Assembly (NCBI RefSeq): GCF_901482695.1
Contig: NZ_LR590484.1
Span: 3,038,001 to 3,102,000, forward strand
Length of the DNA stretch: 64,000 nt
DNA from: Sphingobacterium thalpophilum
Lineage (GTDB): Bacteria; Bacteroidota; Bacteroidia; Sphingobacteriales; Sphingobacteriaceae
Reading direction: 5' to 3'
Made by a program: the position numbers and the translations under genes. The notes under the pieces were generated by a model. It ran no database searches. It was not told the DNA's origin and was given only the letters and a program-made list of their open reading frames with translations. The stretch's first letter is position 1, and every line of letters starts with the position of its first letter. This document shows, in pieces, positions 43,861 through 54,014 of this stretch.

Positions 43861-45318
43861 ATGGATTTAAAAAAGGTATTGCATGCTATCCCTGTGCAAC
43901 AGGTGGTGGGTAACCTCGAAGAGGTTAACGTGCACTCTTTGTGCTTTGATTCCAGGAAGGTGGAGCTGGGGAGTTTGTTTATCGCTGTTCGAGGTGTCCA
44001 AACTGACGGTCATTTATTCATTGATAAAGCGATCACTTCCGGTGCCCGCGCAGTGATTGTGGAGGAGCTGCCAGTAGAAACACTGGACTCGGTTGTCTAT
44101 ATCCTGGTGGCGGATTCTGCGTATGCCCTAGGTATTGCATCTGCCAATTATTATGGTAATCCATCTGAACAGCTTAAACTGGTCGGCGTAACGGGAACCA
44201 ATGGCAAGACTACTGTGGCGACACTGTTATTTCAGCTATTTACGGAATTGGGCTATCACGTAGGTTTATTGTCGACTGTACAAAATCAGATCGGTACGAG
44301 AATAATACCGGCAACACATACAACACCGGATCCGATCCAGCTCAACGGTCTTTTGCGGGAAATGGTCGATGATGGTTGTGATTATGCTTTTATGGAAGTC
44401 AGTTCACATGCTGTAGTGCAGGAACGGGTCGCAGGATTGGTATTTGCCGGCGGCATATTTACGAATATCACACACGATCATCTCGATTTTCATAAAACCT
44501 TTGATAATTATATCAAAGCGAAAAAGAAGTTCTTTGATGATTTAGATGCGCATGCGTTTGCTCTGACAAATGCCGACGACCGGAATGGACGTGTGATGTT
44601 ACAGAATACGGTGGCTCATAAAAAGAGTTACGGTTTGCGTTCAGGGGCTGACTTTAAAGCGAAAGTGATTGAAAGTCATTTTGATGGTATGCTGATGAGC
44701 ATAGACGGGCAGGAGGTATGGGTAAAACTGATCGGTGATTTTAATGCGTATAACCTGTTGGCAGCCTATGCGACAGCTATCTTGCTGGAGCAGGAAACGG
44801 TAAAGGTATTGACTGCGCTGAGTACTCTGACAGGGGCTGAAGGCCGGTTTGAAACGGTAAAATCAGCCAATGGTGTATTTGGAATCGTTGATTACGCGCA
44901 CACACCTGATGCTGTGGAAAATGTGCTAAAAACCATTAGTTCGCTGCGTAGGCCGGAGCAAAAAATCATTACGGTATTGGGCTGTGGCGGGGACCGTGAT
45001 AAGACCAAACGACCGGAGATGGCGCAGGCGGCGCTGCGCTATAGTGACCGCTTTTTGATTACCTCCGATAATCCGCGCACAGAAGATCCCTATCAGATTA
45101 TCAAAGATATCGAGGCAGGGGTAGAGGTGGATCAAAAGGTGAAAACGTTATCTATCGCCGACCGCAAAGAAGCGATAAGAGTTGCTTTTCAGCTAGCCAA
45201 TCCGGGTGATATTATTCTGGTCGCCGGAAAAGGTCATGAAAAGTATCAGGATGTGAACGGAGTGAAGCATCATTTTGACGATAAAGAAGTTTTAGAGAAT
45301 ACATTTAACGAAAAATAG
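43861..45318 (+). CDS. murE: UDP-MurNAc-tripeptide ligase MurE (meso-DAP type)
   Basis: Cytoplasmic Mur ligase of 485 residues adding the third residue to UDP-MurNAc-L-Ala-D-Glu. The ATP-binding GTNGKT is at 112-117. The motif DNPRTEDP (about 400-407) has the DNPR sequence that selects meso-diaminopimelate over lysine, so the peptidoglycan is predicted to be meso-DAP type. Central and C-terminal Mur ligase domains are complete. Two bases separate it from ftsI. A DnaA-box-like TGTGGAAAA lies in its coding sequence at 44913-44921. Confidence 0.96.
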   Translation: MDLKKVLHAIPVQQVVGNLEEVNVHSLCFDSRKVELGSLFIAVRGVQTDGHLFIDKAITSGARAVIVEELPVETLDSVVYILVADSAYALGIASANYYGNPSEQLKLVGVTGTNGKTTVATLLFQLFTELGYHVGLLSTVQNQIGTRIIPATHTTPDPIQLNGLLREMVDDGCDYAFMEVSSHAVVQERVAGLVFAGGIFTNITHDHLDFHKTFDNYIKAKKKFFDDLDAHAFALTNADDRNGRVMLQNTVAHKKSYGLRSGADFKAKVIESHFDGMLMSIDGQEVWVKLIGDFNAYNLLAAYATAILLEQETVKVLTALSTLTGAEGRFETVKSANGVFGIVDYAHTPDAVENVLKTISSLRRPEQKIITVLGCGGDRDKTKRPEMAQAALRYSDRFLITSDNPRTEDPYQIIKDIEAGVEVDQKVKTLSIADRKEAIRVAFQLANPGDIILVAGKGHEKYQDVNGVKHHFDDKEVLENTFNEK

Positions 45319-45322
45319 AAAT

Positions 45323-46567
45323 ATGTTGTACCATCTATTTACGTGGTTGAGCGAATACATTCATATACCCGGAGGGGGATTGTTTCAGTACATCTCATTT
45401 CGGACGTCCATGGCTGTAATTGTCTCTTTGATTATTACCACGGTTTTTGGGGGGAGATTGATCCAGTTCCTGCACAATAGACAAGTGGGGGAGACAATTC
45501 GTGATCTGGGACTGGAAGGAGAGAAAAAGAAAGCTGGTACACCGACTATGGGTGGAATTATCATTATTGCCGGAATATTGATTCCCACATTGCTATTTGC
45601 CAAACTTACCAATGTATATGTCATTATCATGATCATAACCACACTTTGGATGGGTGCTATCGGTTTTTTAGATGATTATATCAAAGTGTTCAAGCATAAT
45701 AAGGAAGGTCTGGCCGGAAAGTTTAAAGTTGTTGGCCAGGTGGGGCTGGGAGCGATCATTGCGTGTACCATGTACTTTCATCCGGATATCGTCGTACGTA
45801 AGGGTGTGGATAAGCCTACTTCCACCAAGCCAGTGGAAGTAGTTATTAATGAGGGGACCGGTGAAAAAACATATGCAGAAAATGTAAAATCGTCCAAAAC
45901 AAATATCCCGTTCTACAAAAATAATGAGTTTGACTATGCGAAAGTGTTCAAAGTATTTGGCTTGCAGAGCGATTACCTGACGTTTGTAGTTTTTTTGGTG
46001 GTCGTGATCTTTATTGTAACGGCGGTTTCCAATGGTGCCAATATCACAGACGGAATTGATGGTTTGGCTACGAGTACTTCGGCTATCATCGGGGTGACCC
46101 TGGCTATCTTGGCTTATGTGTCGGGTAACGTGATTTTTTCGGATTACCTGAACATCATGTATATCCCCAACTCGGGCGAGCTTGTGATCTTTGCCGGAGC
46201 ATTTGTAGGTGCCTGCGTGGGTTTTTTGTGGTATAATACCTATCCGGCACAGGTGTTTATGGGGGATACAGGTAGTTTGGCTATTGGCGGCATCATTGCT
46301 GCTTTCGCCATTCTGATCCGTAAGGAGTTATTGATTCCAATTTTATGTGGTGTCTTTTTATTGGAAAATCTTTCCGTTATCCTGCAGGTTTCCTACTTCA
46401 AATACACCAAAAAGAAATATGGCGAGGGGAGAAGAATTTTTTTAATGTCGCCCTTGCACCATCATTTTCAGAAAAAAGGCTACCACGAGGCGAAAATTGT
46501 AACGCGCTTTGTCATTGTTGGTATTATACTGGCCATTTTGACTATTGTAACATTGAAAATTAGATAA
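45323..46567 (+). CDS. mraY: Phospho-MurNAc-pentapeptide transferase MraY
   Basis: Polytopic inner-membrane enzyme of 414 residues making lipid I from UDP-MurNAc-pentapeptide and undecaprenyl phosphate. Catalytic Asp residues are visible: DD at 117-118 (FLDDYIKV) and [10 protein letters not shown] (D243, D246); the conserved PLHHHF is near residue 375. About 60 residues (152-215) form an extra hydrophilic insert absent from the roughly 360-residue enterobacterial enzyme, a size I recall for Bacteroidota MraY. It starts 4 bp after murE and ends 2 bp before murD. Confidence 0.96.
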   Translation: MLYHLFTWLSEYIHIPGGGLFQYISFRTSMAVIVSLIITTVFGGRLIQFLHNRQVGETIRDLGLEGEKKKAGTPTMGGIIIIAGILIPTLLFAKLTNVYVIIMIITTLWMGAIGFLDDYIKVFKHNKEGLAGKFKVVGQVGLGAIIACTMYFHPDIVVRKGVDKPTSTKPVEVVINEGTGEKTYAENVKSSKTNIPFYKNNEFDYAKVFKVFGLQSDYLTFVVFLVVVIFIVTAVSNGANITDGIDGLATSTSAIIGVTLAILAYVSGNVIFSDYLNIMYIPNSGELVIFAGAFVGACVGFLWYNTYPAQVFMGDTGSLAIGGIIAAFAILIRKELLIPILCGVFLLENLSVILQVSYFKYTKKKYGEGRRIFLMSPLHHHFQKKGYHEAKIVTRFVIVGIILAILTIVTLKIR

Positions 46568-46569
46568 CG

Positions 46570-47943
46570 ATGCCAAATATCGCAACCACATATTATCCAC
46601 AGTCTGGGAATCTCGTCGTCTTAGGGGCAGGTGAGAGCGGCGTTGGTACCGCTATCCTTGGAAAAGAGAAGGGGTATGACGTATTTGTGTCAGATAAAGG
46701 GCTTATTGCGGATCATTATAAGGCCCAATTGGTGGCTGAGGGAATTGCATTCGAGGAAGGCAGTCACACAGAATCACGAATATTGAATGCAGCTCTTGTG
46801 GTAAAAAGTCCCGGAATTCCGGAAACTGTACCGCTGATTGTCGCACTGAAGGAAAAAAATATTCCTGTAGTAGCCGAGATCGAGTTTGCAGCACAATTTA
46901 CTGAAGCTAAATTGATTTGTATAACAGGCTCCAATGGGAAATCGACAACAACCATGCTGACCTACGAAATGCTCAAACATGGCGGGCTTAACGTCGGTTT
47001 GGCAGGTAACATCGGAAAAAGCTTTGCCCTGCAGGTTGCTAGAGAGAATTTTGACTGTTATGTGCTGGAAATATCCAGCTTCATGCTGGATGATATGTAT
47101 CATTTTAGGGCAGATATTGCTGTGATACTAAATATTACCCCGGATCATCTGGATCGTTATGATCATAAAATGACAAATTATGTCGATTCAAAATTCAGAA
47201 TAATCCGGAATCAGACCGAGAAAGATTACTTTATATATTGTCTGGACGATCCTGAGACAGTCAAGGGATTGGAAAGGCATCATAGTAAGGGGATTTATTT
47301 GCCTTTTACACAAGAGCAGATTGTTGAATTGGGTGCTTATTTGGCCGCCAATAAAACAATGATTATTAATACACCAAATAACGATACGTTCACTATGAAA
47401 ACTGAGGAATTGTCATTGCAGGGGAAGCACAATATTTATAATAGCATGGCTTCTGGATTGATTGCAAAAGTGCAGGAGTTGAGGAATCAAGCGATGAAGG
47501 AGAGCATGGGTTCATATGTGAATATTCCGCACCGTCTGGAGCATGTGGCCTGTATCGGTGGTGTAAATTATATCAATGATTCAAAGGCTACCAATGTCAA
47601 TTCAGTGTGGTATGCACTGGAAAGTTTTTCCACGCCAATTGTGTTGTTGCTGGGGGGGGTTGACAAAGGGAACGATTATAGCATGCTAGCTGATCTGGTA
47701 AAACAGAAAGTACGTGCGATTGTCTGCTTAGGCAAAGATACTGCAGCTATACACGAGGCTTTTGAACAGGATGTGGAGATTATTGTCAATAGTACCTCTA
47801 TGCAGGACGCAGTGGTACTGTCTTCTCATCTGGCGCAAAAAGGAGATACGGTATTATTGTCTCCGGCTTGTGCAAGTTTTGACTGGTTTAAAAATTATGA
47901 AGACCGGGGGGACAAGTTTAAAGCGGCAGTAATGGAATTATAA
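46570..47943 (+). CDS. murD: UDP-MurNAc-L-Ala--D-Glu ligase MurD
   Basis: Cytoplasmic Mur ligase of 457 residues adding D-glutamate. The N-terminal Rossmann-like domain (VVLGAGESGVG, residues 16-26) binds the UDP substrate; the ATP-binding GSNGKST is at 120-126; NDSKATN in the C-terminal part is characteristic of MurD. It follows mraY by 2 bp. A perfect DnaA-box sequence TTATCCACA lies at 46594-46602 within codons 9-11. Confidence 0.96.
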   Translation: MPNIATTYYPQSGNLVVLGAGESGVGTAILGKEKGYDVFVSDKGLIADHYKAQLVAEGIAFEEGSHTESRILNAALVVKSPGIPETVPLIVALKEKNIPVVAEIEFAAQFTEAKLICITGSNGKSTTTMLTYEMLKHGGLNVGLAGNIGKSFALQVARENFDCYVLEISSFMLDDMYHFRADIAVILNITPDHLDRYDHKMTNYVDSKFRIIRNQTEKDYFIYCLDDPETVKGLERHHSKGIYLPFTQEQIVELGAYLAANKTMIINTPNNDTFTMKTEELSLQGKHNIYNSMASGLIAKVQELRNQAMKESMGSYVNIPHRLEHVACIGGVNYINDSKATNVNSVWYALESFSTPIVLLLGGVDKGNDYSMLADLVKQKVRAIVCLGKDTAAIHEAFEQDVEIIVNSTSMQDAVVLSSHLAQKGDTVLLSPACASFDWFKNYEDRGDKFKAAVMEL

Positions 47944-47968
47944 AAGTATAACCCACAGGAATAAGGAT

Positions 47969-49168
47969 ATGCTACAGAACATAATGTCTAAATTGAAAGG
48001 TGATCGATGGATATGGATCATAGTGATTATCCTCTCGGGATGGTCTCTTTTGGCTGTATATAGTTCGGTCGGCACCTTGGCCTATAAGGAAGGTAAGGGT
48101 ACGGAAATGTATCTGTTAAAGCATTTTTCCATCATTGCCATAGGCTTTGTGCTGATGTATCTTTCTCACAAGCTGGACTACCGCTATTATGCGGGTATTT
48201 CAAAAATAATGATGGGAATAACGATCCCTTTGCTCTTGTTCACTTTACTTTTTGGAAGTAAAGTGAACGAAGCCAGCCGCTGGCTGACCATACCCGGTAT
48301 TGGATTGACGTTCCAGACTTCGGATTTAGCTAAGCTATCGCTTATTGTTTTTCTCGCACGCATGTTGTCCCGTAAGCAGGAAGAGATAAAGGATGTTAAA
48401 AAATCCTTTCTACCAATCATGGGCTCTGTATGTGGCGTTTTTATTCTGATCGCCTTGGCGAATCTTTCGACAGCATTAATGTTGTTTGGTGTGAGTGTAC
48501 TTTTATTGCTGATCGGCCGGATTTCGTTTAAGCAGATTGCGATTGTCTGCTGTGGTGGCGGAGTGCTGCTGTTGATGGTGATTTTTTTCGGTCCGCGCCG
48601 GGCGACCTATATCAGTCGGGTGAAATCATTTTTCCAGACCGAAAAAGTAGAGAAAACAGTATCCTTCCAAGATGACAAAAATTATCAGGCGAACAATGCG
48701 AAAATAGCGATTGCTACAGGCGGTTTGCTGGGTAAGGGGCCGGGCAATAGTGTGCAGCGTAATGTGTTGCCCCATCCATATTCAGATTTCATTTACGCCA
48801 TTATTATTGAAGAATATGGTACTATTGGTGGTGTTATTCTACTCTTCCTATACTTGGCGTTTATGTATCGTTGCATCCGTATTGTGACCATGAGCCCTAA
48901 AGCGTTTGGGACGTTTTTGGCTGCAGGGCTGGGGTTTAGTTTGACTATACAGGCGCTGGCCAATATGGCTGTAGCGGTTGGTCTGGGGCCTGTGACCGGT
49001 GTACCGCTTCCTTTGGTGAGTATGGGCGGTACATCAATCTTATTCACTAGTGTAGCACTAGGGATTATCCTAAGTGTGAGCAGAAATATTGAAGAATTAA
49101 AAGGAAAAGAACAGTTGGAAGAAAAAGCGAAACCCAAGAAAGTGGTGATCGGCTCAATTCCGGCCTAA
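47969..49168 (+). CDS. ftsW: SEDS peptidoglycan glycosyltransferase FtsW
   Basis: Polytopic inner-membrane SEDS protein of 399 residues that polymerises lipid II at the septum together with FtsI. About ten membrane helices; the motif ATGGLLGKGPGNSVQ (about 250-264) and PHPYSDFIYAIIIEEYG are the SEDS signatures. The start at 47969 has an AGGAATAAGGAT ribosome site; a second ATG five codons later is possible. Gap of 25 bp after murD and 10 bp before murG. Confidence 0.95.
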   Translation: MLQNIMSKLKGDRWIWIIVIILSGWSLLAVYSSVGTLAYKEGKGTEMYLLKHFSIIAIGFVLMYLSHKLDYRYYAGISKIMMGITIPLLLFTLLFGSKVNEASRWLTIPGIGLTFQTSDLAKLSLIVFLARMLSRKQEEIKDVKKSFLPIMGSVCGVFILIALANLSTALMLFGVSVLLLLIGRISFKQIAIVCCGGGVLLLMVIFFGPRRATYISRVKSFFQTEKVEKTVSFQDDKNYQANNAKIAIATGGLLGKGPGNSVQRNVLPHPYSDFIYAIIIEEYGTIGGVILLFLYLAFMYRCIRIVTMSPKAFGTFLAAGLGFSLTIQALANMAVAVGLGPVTGVPLPLVSMGGTSILFTSVALGIILSVSRNIEELKGKEQLEEKAKPKKVVIGSIPA

Positions 49169-49178
49169 TAGAGTAAGC

Positions 49179-50288
49179 ATGGCAATTCGTGTAATCATAA
49201 GTGGGGGTGGAACCGGAGGACATATCTTTCCGGCGATTTCAATTGCAAATGCATTGAAAGCGATGGATTCTGCAAATGAGATTTTATTTGTGGGTGCCAA
49301 TGGCCGTATGGAAATGGACAAAGTGCCTGCTGCGGGGTATGACATTGTTGGACTGGATATTCAGGGTATCAATAGAAAGCAGCTCTGGAAAAATATCCTT
49401 TTGCCATTTAAATTGATGAAGAGTCTGAATAAGGCCAAAAAAGTGATCCGGGAGTTTAAACCGGATGTTGCTGTCGGTGTGGGCGGTTTTGCTTCAGGAC
49501 CGTTATTGATGACAGCAAATAAAGTCGGTGTTCCGACTCTGGTACAAGAACAGAATTCATACGCCGGTGTCACCAACAAAAAAGTAGGTGCTAAGGCCGC
49601 CCGCATCTGTGTTGCCTATGAAGGAATGGATCAGTTTTTTCCAGCGGACAAAGTGCTGCTGACAGGTAATCCGATACGAAGAGAATCTGTTGCTATCGAG
49701 GGGAAAAGGGAAGAGGCGATAGCCTTCTTTGGTCTCGAGCAGAGCAGAAAAACAATTCTGGTTCTTGGTGGTAGTTTAGGCGCGAGAACATTAAATGAAA
49801 GCGTTGTCGCCTATTTGGACTTATTGCGTGATGAAGACGTACAGCTTATCTGGCAATGTGGCAGTTTTTATATAGAAGGGCTGCGTGCTCAATTGGAAGG
49901 AAAAATTCCAGGTAATGTCAAGATGATGGCCTTCCTTCAGAAGATGGATTACGCCTATGCAGCAGCCGATTTAATTATTAGCAGGGCAGGTGCTGGAACT
50001 ATTTCTGAGTTGTGTGTAATTGGTAAGCCGGTGATTTTGGTCCCCTCACCGAATGTTGCCGAAGATCATCAGACTAAGAATGCGATGGCCTTGGTCAACA
50101 AGCAGGCAGCCGTGTTGATTAAGGATGGGGATGCGAAGAAAGATTTGATCCCGGCTGCCCTGGAATTATTAAAGGATCATCAACAGGCTGCGGGGTTAGG
50201 CGAGCAGATAAAGAAGCTAGGAAAGTTGGATGCAGATAAGCAGATAGCTGCCGAAGTTTATCAATTAGCAAGTAAAAATCGAGGATAG
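49179..50288 (+). CDS. murG: UDP-GlcNAc transferase MurG
   Basis: Membrane-associated GT28 glycosyltransferase of 369 residues adding GlcNAc to lipid I to form lipid II. The N-terminal GGGTGGH is at 9-15, the UDP-GlcNAc-binding region SRAGAGTISELCVIGKPVIL is at about 268-287, and LVPSPNVAEDHQTKNA follows. It sits between ftsW and murC with gaps of 10 and 2 bp, the usual order. Confidence 0.96.
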   Translation: MAIRVIISGGGTGGHIFPAISIANALKAMDSANEILFVGANGRMEMDKVPAAGYDIVGLDIQGINRKQLWKNILLPFKLMKSLNKAKKVIREFKPDVAVGVGGFASGPLLMTANKVGVPTLVQEQNSYAGVTNKKVGAKAARICVAYEGMDQFFPADKVLLTGNPIRRESVAIEGKREEAIAFFGLEQSRKTILVLGGSLGARTLNESVVAYLDLLRDEDVQLIWQCGSFYIEGLRAQLEGKIPGNVKMMAFLQKMDYAYAAADLIISRAGAGTISELCVIGKPVILVPSPNVAEDHQTKNAMALVNKQAAVLIKDGDAKKDLIPAALELLKDHQQAAGLGEQIKKLGKLDADKQIAAEVYQLASKNRG

Positions 50289-50290
50289 GT

Positions 50291-51646
50291 ATGAATCTGG
50301 ATGCAATAAAACAAGTATACTTGATTGGAATAGGCGGAATCGGCATGAGTGGCCTGGCACGCTATTTTAAGCATTTGGGCTGTGTGGTGTGTGGATATGA
50401 TCGGACGGAGACAGAACTGACCAGGACGCTGGTCAAGGAAGGGATTCCGATTGTTTACCAAGATGATGTGGAGACTATTGATCCCATTTTTCACAACGTG
50501 AGCGAGGCTACACTGGTCATCTTCACCCCAGCGATTCCAAAAGATTCCAAGATCAAGGCTTTTTTTGAGGGGCGGGGGCATATACTTTATAAAAGATCCC
50601 AAGTACTGGGGATTATAAGTGAGAGCAGATATACCATTGCCGTTGCAGGTACCCACGGCAAGACGACCACCTCAACGATGGTTGCTCATGTGCTAAAAGA
50701 CTCTGGTTACGATTGCTCGGCCTTTTTAGGTGGTATCAGCTCGAATTATGAAACGAATGTACTCTATGGCAACAACAATACCGTGGTAGTCGAGGCAGAC
50801 GAATTTGACCGTTCGTTTCTGACGCTGCATCCCAATATAGCCATTGTGACGTCTTCGGATGCCGATCATTTGGATATTTACGGTGATAAGAGCCATTTGC
50901 TCGAATCTTTTCAGCTGTTTTTGGATAAAGTGGTGGAAGGTGGTACCCGGATCATAAAGAAAGGGCTTGAATTTAAAGGACAGATCAGCTATTCTGGCCA
51001 GGAGGCTGCCGATGCTTATGCATCTAATGTGCACGTCCGTGATGGCGAGTTCTTCTTTGACTATCAGGATGCTAAAGGAAAAATCGAAGACATTCATTTG
51101 GGTATTCCTGGAATTCACAACGTGGAAAATGCCGTCGCTGCTATCACGGTCGCAAGGTTATTGGATATTTCTGACGCGGCCATCAAAAAAGCGTTGACGA
51201 CTTTCAAAGGAGTTAAAAGAAGATTTGAATATATCGTTCGTAGGCCCGAAGCCATTTATATTGATGACTATGCCCATCACCCCGAAGAGCTGCGTGCGTT
51301 TCTGACATCAATGAGAAAGCTGTATCCAGCAAAGAAACTAAATGTGGTCTTTCAGCCCCATTTGTTTACCCGTACACGGGATTTCGTGGACGGCTTTGCC
51401 GAGGTGCTGTCCATGGCAGACAATCTGTTGTTGATGGAAATATATCCCGCGCGGGAACTTCCGATTGAGGGCGTTAACTCAAGCTGGTTGCTGGAGAAAA
51501 TTACGGCGCCGCAAAAGCGGATTGCAACTGCGGCAGAGGTTCTTGACTTCGCAAGGAATGAAAAGCCGGAACTTCTCGTTACAGTCGGCGCTGGCGATAT
51601 TGATAAATTGGTAAAACCGTTACAGGAGATTTTTGAGCATGCTTAA
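50291..51646 (+). CDS. murC: UDP-MurNAc--L-alanine ligase MurC
   Basis: Cytoplasmic Mur ligase of 451 residues adding L-alanine to UDP-MurNAc. The N-terminal GIGGIGMSG (13-21) binds UDP-MurNAc; the ATP-binding GTHGKT is at 120-125; the C-terminal part has DDYAHHPEE and FQPHLFTRTRDF, both typical of MurC. Its last codons overlap the start of ftsQ by 8 bp, suggesting translational coupling. Confidence 0.96.
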   Translation: MNLDAIKQVYLIGIGGIGMSGLARYFKHLGCVVCGYDRTETELTRTLVKEGIPIVYQDDVETIDPIFHNVSEATLVIFTPAIPKDSKIKAFFEGRGHILYKRSQVLGIISESRYTIAVAGTHGKTTTSTMVAHVLKDSGYDCSAFLGGISSNYETNVLYGNNNTVVVEADEFDRSFLTLHPNIAIVTSSDADHLDIYGDKSHLLESFQLFLDKVVEGGTRIIKKGLEFKGQISYSGQEAADAYASNVHVRDGEFFFDYQDAKGKIEDIHLGIPGIHNVENAVAAITVARLLDISDAAIKKALTTFKGVKRRFEYIVRRPEAIYIDDYAHHPEELRAFLTSMRKLYPAKKLNVVFQPHLFTRTRDFVDGFAEVLSMADNLLLMEIYPARELPIEGVNSSWLLEKITAPQKRIATAAEVLDFARNEKPELLVTVGAGDIDKLVKPLQEIFEHA

Positions 51647-52475
51647 AAAATTGCGTGACATACAATGGAATCGTGTCCTCTACTTTACCCTATTTTTTAT
51701 TGGGGTGATCGTTGTGGTCGTGATTATGACAATTGTGGGGAAACGTGATGAACAACAGCCTTGTAAAGAAGTGAAAATTGTTATTGAGGGGACAGAAGCT
51801 TTTATTGACCAAGCAGATATTTCCAAGATGATCAAACAGAATTATGGAAACTTTGTCGGGAAAAAAGTCAATGATATTCCCTTTCATCGGGTCGAGGAGA
51901 CCCTGAAAAAGCTGCCCTATGTGGCGGACGCCAGCGTCCATTCGGATATGGACGGTACTGTGAGCATACATATTGATCAGCGCGAGGCTGTTATGCGGGT
52001 TATCAACAAAAATGGGCGAGAGTTTTATGTCGATCCAAAAGGACTAAAGATACCAACCACATTAAAGTATATTCCGCACATTATGGTCGCAACAGGTAAC
52101 ATCGCCGAAGGATACAATGAAGCGCTGGACACCATATCGACACCATTGGTAAAAGATCTGGTGAAAGTAGCTGAATTTATAGGGAAAGATGAATTGTGGA
52201 GCAATCAGGTTGTGCAGATCTATGTCAACGCGGATCAGGACATTGAGCTCGTGCCCCGTGTGGGATCGCAGCAGTTAATTGTCGGCTCAGCGGATTCTCT
52301 GGAACAGAAATTTGAATTATTAAAAACATTCTATACGCAGATAATGCCTAAAGTCGGCGTAAATGCTTATGGAGTGGTGAATGTAAAATATGGGGGTCAG
52401 ATCATCTGTGAAAAACGTGGAAACTGGAGTTTTTCGGATGACCAAACAAAAAAAATAGCAAATAATACATTATAG
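51639..52475 (+). CDS. ftsQ: Cell division protein FtsQ/DivIB
   Basis: Bitopic inner-membrane divisome protein of 278 residues. One membrane helix (about 14-33), then a POTRA domain (about 45-115, VIEGTEAFIDQADISKMI) and an FtsQ beta domain. The frame is open from a TTG at 51633, but the ATG at 51639 with an AGGAGA site 10 bp upstream is the better start. It overlaps murC by 8 bp and is followed by ftsA after 25 bp. Sequence is diverged; the call rests on the POTRA-like start, topology and position. Confidence 0.88.
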   Translation: MLKKLRDIQWNRVLYFTLFFIGVIVVVVIMTIVGKRDEQQPCKEVKIVIEGTEAFIDQADISKMIKQNYGNFVGKKVNDIPFHRVEETLKKLPYVADASVHSDMDGTVSIHIDQREAVMRVINKNGREFYVDPKGLKIPTTLKYIPHIMVATGNIAEGYNEALDTISTPLVKDLVKVAEFIGKDELWSNQVVQIYVNADQDIELVPRVGSQQLIVGSADSLEQKFELLKTFYTQIMPKVGVNAYGVVNVKYGGQIICEKRGNWSFSDDQTKKIANNTL

Positions 52476-52500
52476 TAATACAGCAACAATACAGGAAATT

Positions 52501-53874
52501 ATGAACTCAAAGGCAGCAGAAATTGAAAGAGAAAACCCAATTATCGTGGGACTCGATATTGGTACTACCAAAATTTGTGTTACGGTTGGGAGACGTAGCT
52601 CAGGAAACAAAATTGAACTATTAGGTGTGGGCAAAGCCGAATCTGCCGGTGTGAGCAGAGGAGTTGTCGCCAACATCCAGAAAACTGTGGGAAGTATTCT
52701 GGAGGCGGTTGAAATAGCCGAGGCACAGTCTAATGTGGATATTAAAGTGGTTAATGTGGGGATCGCCGGTCAGCACATTAAGAGTATTCAGCATCGTGGA
52801 ATATTTACCAAGACTGATGGTGATGATGAAATCGTTCGGAGAGATATCGAACGCTTGATTTCGGATATGTATAAACTGGTACTGCCTCCAGGAGAAGAAA
52901 TTATACATGTGTTGCCTCAAGAGTTTACGGTAGATAATGAACCCGGTATACGGGAACCCATCGGCATGGCCGGTCGTCGCATAGAAGCAAATTTCCATAT
53001 TATTTCGGGACGAGTTACCGATATCAAAAATATTAAGAAATGTATTGATAATTCCAATTTGGAAGTTGCTGAATTGATCCTGGAACCGTTGGCATCTTCT
53101 GAAGCTGTATTGGATGAAGATGAAAAGAATGCTGGTGTTGTATTAGTTGATATTGGTGGTGGAACGACAGATGTGGCCATCTTCCATGAGGGTATTATCC
53201 GTCATACGGCCGTTATTCCTCTTGGGGGTAATATTGTGACCGAAGACATCCGTCAAGGTTGCTCTGTATTGCGCTCCCAAGCCGAATTGTTAAAGACACG
53301 GTTCGGATCTGCTCTGGCTGATGAGAACAAAGAAAATGAAGTGATCTGTGTACCCGGACTAAAAGGCCGTGAACCGAAGGAAATTTCCGTCAAAAACCTC
53401 GCTTATATCATACAAGCCCGTATGGAGGAAATTATCGAACACGTATACTATGAGATTAAATCGTCCGGTTACGAGAATAAACTTATTGGTGGTATCGTTA
53501 TCACCGGAGGTGGGGCACAACTAAAACATCTTGTGCAGCTTGTCGAATATATCACAGGAATCGATTGTCGGGTGGGGTTCCCAAATGAATATCTATCCAA
53601 GAACGAAGTACTGCCCAAGCCTCTTTTTGAAGAGCTCAAGAGCCCCTTGTATGCGACCAGTATTGGTTTGCTGATCAAAGGTATTCAATCCCACGAAGAG
53701 GAAGAAGATAGCCGTAGGGAAATGCTTGCTCCGGTAAAGAAGTCACAACCTACAGCGACCACAAAGGAAGTGTCCGAACAGCAACAAAAGGAGCAGGGAT
53801 TGCTATCTTGGTTCAAACGGTTTATTAAGGATGGAAATGAGATTGATGATGCAAGTTTTTTAGATAAAAAGTAA
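52501..53874 (+). CDS. ftsA: Cell division protein FtsA
   Basis: Actin-like protein of 457 residues that anchors FtsZ to the membrane. The phosphate-1 motif GLDIGTTKICV is at 17-27 and the second phosphate/Mg motif DIGGGTTD at 217-224; ITGGGAQLKH is near 338. A linker of about 45 residues, Glu/Gln/Lys-rich, ends in an amphipathic helix LLSWFKRFIKDG that is the probable membrane-targeting sequence. It is separated from ftsZ by a 140-bp gap, the largest in the cluster, which carries repeated DnaA-like sites. Confidence 0.95.
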   Translation: MNSKAAEIERENPIIVGLDIGTTKICVTVGRRSSGNKIELLGVGKAESAGVSRGVVANIQKTVGSILEAVEIAEAQSNVDIKVVNVGIAGQHIKSIQHRGIFTKTDGDDEIVRRDIERLISDMYKLVLPPGEEIIHVLPQEFTVDNEPGIREPIGMAGRRIEANFHIISGRVTDIKNIKKCIDNSNLEVAELILEPLASSEAVLDEDEKNAGVVLVDIGGGTTDVAIFHEGIIRHTAVIPLGGNIVTEDIRQGCSVLRSQAELLKTRFGSALADENKENEVICVPGLKGREPKEISVKNLAYIIQARMEEIIEHVYYEIKSSGYENKLIGGIVITGGGAQLKHLVQLVEYITGIDCRVGFPNEYLSKNEVLPKPLFEELKSPLYATSIGLLIKGIQSHEEEEDSRREMLAPVKKSQPTATTKEVSEQQQKEQGLLSWFKRFIKDGNEIDDASFLDKK

Positions 53875-53875
53875 G

Positions 53876-53927
53876 TTTTCCACAATGATTGAAGTTTTCC
53901 ACAATTTCACAAATGTGGAAAACTTTT
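53876..53927. promoter_or_regulatory. Three DnaA-box-like repeats / inverted repeat upstream of ftsZ
   Basis: TTTTCCACA at 53876-53884 and 53895-53903, and its reverse complement TGTGGAAAA at 53914-53922, spaced exactly 19 bp apart. The second and third also form a 12-bp perfect inverted repeat (AAGTTTTCCACA, 10-base gap, TGTGGAAAACTT) followed by TTTGTTG, so a terminator or attenuator hairpin is an alternative reading. The rest of the gap to 54014 is AT-rich. Confidence 0.55.
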
Positions 53928-54014
53928 GTTGAAATTATATTATTATTACATTACATATAGTGGGCTTGGCGTACTTCGGTATCGTGTTCATTATAAGTTA
54001 AATAGGGATAAGTT

